DNA from: CAG-557 sp045540315
GTDB taxonomy: Bacteria; Bacillota; Clostridia; Oscillospirales; Acutalibacteraceae
Reading direction: 5' to 3'
Length of the DNA: 6,726 nucleotides
NCBI GenBank assembly: GCA_045540315.1
Contig: JAZQHA010000082.1
Coordinates: 1 to 6,726 of the forward strand
A program made the translations under genes and the position numbers. Shown here in pieces: positions 4,991 through 6,726 of the stretch. Each line of letters begins with the position of its first letter. Within the stretch, counting starts at the first letter, position 1. The notes beneath the pieces are model-generated. The model was given only the letters and a program-made list of their open reading frames with translations. It did not search any database and was not told where the DNA came from.

Positions 4991-5251
4991 ATGGCAAAAA
5001 ACGAAAAAATGGGTGCAAAAGATGTAACAAAATATGTAGATCAAGTTTCTGGTGGTGTATATACACCAGAGGGTGCTCACAGTCGAGCCCTAGAAAGAAG
5101 GTTCAGCAACACAAATGACCCTGATTACGGAGTTTGGGAGTCAGTGGGAACTGGTGGAGCAACTCAAAGCGACGTCGGTGTCAGACCGCATGACGGCCAA
5201 ATATACACTCCAGGTAGAAACAATGGCGATTTTGGTAATGTTAGAGGTTAG
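4991..5251 (+). CDS. Small double-glycine-motif peptide of unknown function (possible secreted/RiPP-like precursor)
   Basis: This 86-residue peptide has a strong ribosome site (AAAGGAGGG, about 8 nt before the ATG), a near-consensus promoter and a clear terminator, so it is almost certainly a real single-gene unit. Residues 1-22 (MAKNEKMGAKDVTKYVDQVSGG) resemble a short double-glycine leader: VDQVSGG has the spacing of hydrophobic residues before GG seen in bacteriocin-type leaders, though the acidic helix is weak. The remaining 64 residues are hydrophilic and rich in Gly, Asn, Asp and Ser, with no Cys. The motif YTP plus Gly occurs near both ends: GGVYTPEG (21-28) and GQIYTPG (69-75). There is no membrane segment. 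No processing or export gene is nearby. I do not recognise a family; an intracellular small protein is the alternative to an exported peptide. Confidence 0.75.
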   Translation: MAKNEKMGAKDVTKYVDQVSGGVYTPEGAHSRALERRFSNTNDPDYGVWESVGTGGATQSDVGVRPHDGQIYTPGRNNGDFGNVRG

Positions 5252-5278
5252 CGCAAATTGAACAACACAAAACAATAT

Positions 5279-5317
5279 AAAAACCAGCTGCAGCTAATTA
5301 GCTGTGACTGGTTTTTT
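5279..5317 (+). terminator. Rho-independent terminator of the second peptide gene
   Basis: The outer arms AAAAACCAG (5279-5287) and CTGGTTTTT (5308-5316) enclose the perfect palindrome CAGCTAATTAGCTG (5291-5304), giving a long hairpin that ends in six T (5312-5317). It lies 28 nt after the stop codon. Confidence 0.88.
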
Positions 5318-5440
5318 AGCTTTGCTAAAATGGCGTAGACGCTAAAATCATCTATAACAGTCAAAGTACGACAAAACACAAGGTCTATGAAGTTGCATCA
5401 ATCTATCAACAATATTTAAAAACTGGTATACAATTTATGC

Positions 5441-5841
5441 TCAATTTAATTGATGGTACGGGACAATCAGCGTATAGTTTGTGTTTCAGATAAATTTGCG
5501 CTGAAAATTCATCTTTCTGCATTAAATCGCTGCAACGCACCTGCAGGAACAATAGAAGCGCGTGGTTGTAAGGTGGACCATCCTTTATTCAAGGATCGTA
5601 TATATGAAGATTACGCAAGAAAAACTCTCTCACTTAAACGATGGCGTATTTCAGCTGTCCCTCCAAAAAAAGAGCTATGAAAATATGGCAACGAGTTTTA
5701 TGAGAGACATAACGAAGTTGAGTGTTTTTGTATTAAGCGCTTTGACAAAGCTTTTTATCCGCTACGACAAGCTCGATGTTATCTATTTTGAGCGTAACTT
5801 TGGCTTTAATTTTTGTTGTGTTTTTATATGCACACTCTTAG
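5441..5841 (+). pseudogene. Decayed IS5-family transposase remnant (C-terminal half)
   Basis: Several plus-strand frames together rebuild the C-terminal half of an IS5-type DDE transposase. One frame gives VSDKFALKIHLSALNRCNAP, then IEARGCKVDHPL, DRIYEDYARK and VPPKKEL, and (after a TGA at 5678-5680) YGNEFYERHNEVECF, matching the conserved YKxRNxVERFF region with the catalytic Glu. A shift near 5740 leads to FIRYDKLDVIYF in a second frame, and a third ends LSVTLALIFVVFLYAHS at a TAG (5839-5841). ARGCKVDHPL and DRIYED correspond to the segment leading to the second catalytic Asp (the D of DRAYE in intact enzymes). The N-terminal half and the first Asp are missing or unreadable, and no terminal repeats are visible. 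Two plus-strand ORFs here are fragments of this remnant, not genes. Confidence 0.75.
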
Positions 5842-5846
5842 AAATG

Positions 5847-5855
5847 TGGTATACT
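5847..5855 (+). promoter_or_regulatory. Candidate extended -10 promoter of manA
   Basis: TGGTATACT is an extended -10 element (TGn plus TATACT). No good -35 hexamer is present at 16-18 nt upstream. It gives a start near 5862 and places AAAGGAG (5870-5876) 10 nt before the TTG start of manA. It lies just beyond the transposase remnant's stop codon, so it may derive from the insertion. Confidence 0.45.
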
Positions 5856-5886
5856 GATTTAAATTAATTAAAGGAGTATAAAGACT

Positions 5887-6726
5887 TTGAATAGTACGAT
5901 TTTTAATACATATCCCATGAAAATGCAGCCATGCTTCAAAGATTACCTTTGGGGTGGGCAAAACTTGAGGAAATTCAATAAGTTTAGTTCATCGCAGATA
6001 ATCGCGGAAAGCTGGGAGCTTTCGACAAATAAAAACGGGCTATCTTTTGTTGCAAATGGACAGTATAAAAATTTGTCGTTGCGTGATGTAATAAAAATGG
6101 CGCCACAAGCGACATTAGGTAATACCCCAAATGGTGACTTGCCCATTATAGTTAAGTTAATAGATGCAACTAAAGACTTGTCTATACAAGTTCACCCGTC
6201 AAATGAAGATGTGGCTTTTTTGCCGGAAATACGTGGTAAGTCTGAGATGTGGTATGTACTTGATTGCAAACCTGGTGCTTTTGTCTATTGTGGATTTAAT
6301 CAAGATACAACAGCTGAAGAAGTAAAAGAACGAGCACAAAATGGAACTATATGCGAAATTTTGAACAAGGTCAAGGTGGAAAAAGGCAATAGTATATTTA
6401 TTCCGGCAAAAACGATTCACGCGTTGGGTGCTGGAATTGTTGTAGCTGAGGTACAGCAAAACTCTGACACAACCTTCCGAGTATTTGACTACAACCGAAG
6501 GGATAAAAATGGCAACTTTCGCCAGCTTCACTTGGACGATGCTATAAAAATTTTAAATTTTGAAAAAACAAATATAGAAGACCTTATGCAGCGGGAGTTC
6601 AGTCAATTTAAATGCGACTTTTTTGAAGTGACAAGTGTGAAAAATTCCGACGAAATGAGCCTTCACTCGAATAAAAGTCGCTTTCAAGCTTTACTTTTTT
6701 TAAGAGGCTGTGGTAACATTATTTAC
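5887..6726 (+). CDS. manA: Mannose-6-phosphate isomerase, type I (partial, C-terminus off window)
   Basis: The enzyme interconverts mannose 6-phosphate and fructose 6-phosphate in the cytosol, using zinc, and feeds mannose into glycolysis or supplies it for glycoconjugates. There are 280 codons with no stop before the window end, versus about 315-320 for Bacillus-type enzymes, so only the last part is missing. Landmarks are DYLWGGQNLR (19-28), AESWELS (40-46), LIDATKDLSIQVHPSNE (91-107), KSEMWYV (118-124), PAKTIHALG (173-181) and QQNSDTTFRVFDYNR (190-204). The zinc ligands are Gln101, His103, Glu120 and His178, and the catalytic Arg is Arg198. I place the start at TTG 5887 because AAAGGAG lies 10 nt upstream and TIFNTYPMKM continues the family N-terminus; the next ATG, at 5917, has no ribosome site. 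It follows the decayed IS5 element directly. Confidence 0.93.
   Translation, partial: MNSTIFNTYPMKMQPCFKDYLWGGQNLRKFNKFSSSQIIAESWELSTNKNGLSFVANGQYKNLSLRDVIKMAPQATLGNTPNGDLPIIVKLIDATKDLSIQVHPSNEDVAFLPEIRGKSEMWYVLDCKPGAFVYCGFNQDTTAEEVKERAQNGTICEILNKVKVEKGNSIFIPAKTIHALGAGIVVAEVQQNSDTTFRVFDYNRRDKNGNFRQLHLDDAIKILNFEKTNIEDLMQREFSQFKCDFFEVTSVKNSDEMSLHSNKSRFQALLFLRGCGNIIY

Noticed and set aside
4930..5118. 62-residue plus-strand ORF starting at 4930
   Set aside because: It starts inside the promoter, upstream of the predicted transcript start, and overlaps the better-supported frame at 4991.
5450..5867. Plus-strand ORFs of 76 and 101 residues as genes
   Set aside because: They are separate-frame fragments of one IS5-family transposase broken by a stop and frameshifts.
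5943..6531. Minus-strand ORFs at 5943-6146 and 6199-6531
   Set aside because: They are antisense to manA, whose conserved motifs fix the coding strand.
1..6726. CRISPR array, riboswitch, attachment site or replication origin
   Set aside because: No regularly spaced repeats, no leader structure I can recognise as a riboswitch class, no integrase or duplicated tRNA end, and no clustered origin boxes were seen.

Overview
The window looks like a chromosomal segment of a spore-forming, low-GC Bacillota (Clostridia- or Negativicutes-like) bacterium. The evidence is a complete cotJA-cotJB-cotJC spore-coat operon, AGGAGG-type ribosome sites, near-consensus TTGACA/TATAAT promoters, tRNAs with encoded CCA and a type I mannose-6-phosphate isomerase. 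No species can be named from this sequence.

Layout. Positions 1-1143 (minus) hold the N-terminal 381 codons of a large secreted DUF6273-type surface protein, with a run of ten G in the reading frame just ahead of the signal peptide. It is divergent from 1434-1691 (plus), an 85-residue peptide with a bacteriocin/RiPP-like double-glycine leader and a Cys4 zinc-ribbon-like core. These two genes are clearly GC-richer than the rest. A hairpin at 1912-1946 separates the peptide gene from the convergent cotJ operon (cotJA 3018 to cotJC 1951, minus), which has a mother-cell-type promoter. Upstream, with its own consensus promoter and a strong terminator, lies a small exported protein of unknown function (3586-3209). 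Two tandem threonine tRNAs (GGT and CGT anticodons) follow on the minus strand with a shared promoter and terminator.

Positions 4100-4900 hold no intact gene. About 350 bp of it reads as a decayed IS1-family transposase (minus), the rest is AT-rich and unassigned. A second double-glycine-type small peptide (4991-5251, plus) has an excellent promoter, ribosome site and terminator. It is followed by a decayed IS5-family transposase (plus) that runs to within about 45 bp of manA, which begins at a TTG at 5887 and leaves the window.

How the genes relate. The cotJ genes act together in the spore coat; the tRNAs and manA are housekeeping. The most novel-looking material is the pair of orphan double-glycine-leader peptides, which have no modification enzyme or transporter in the window, and the exported protein gene whose in-frame G10 tract could act as an on/off switch.
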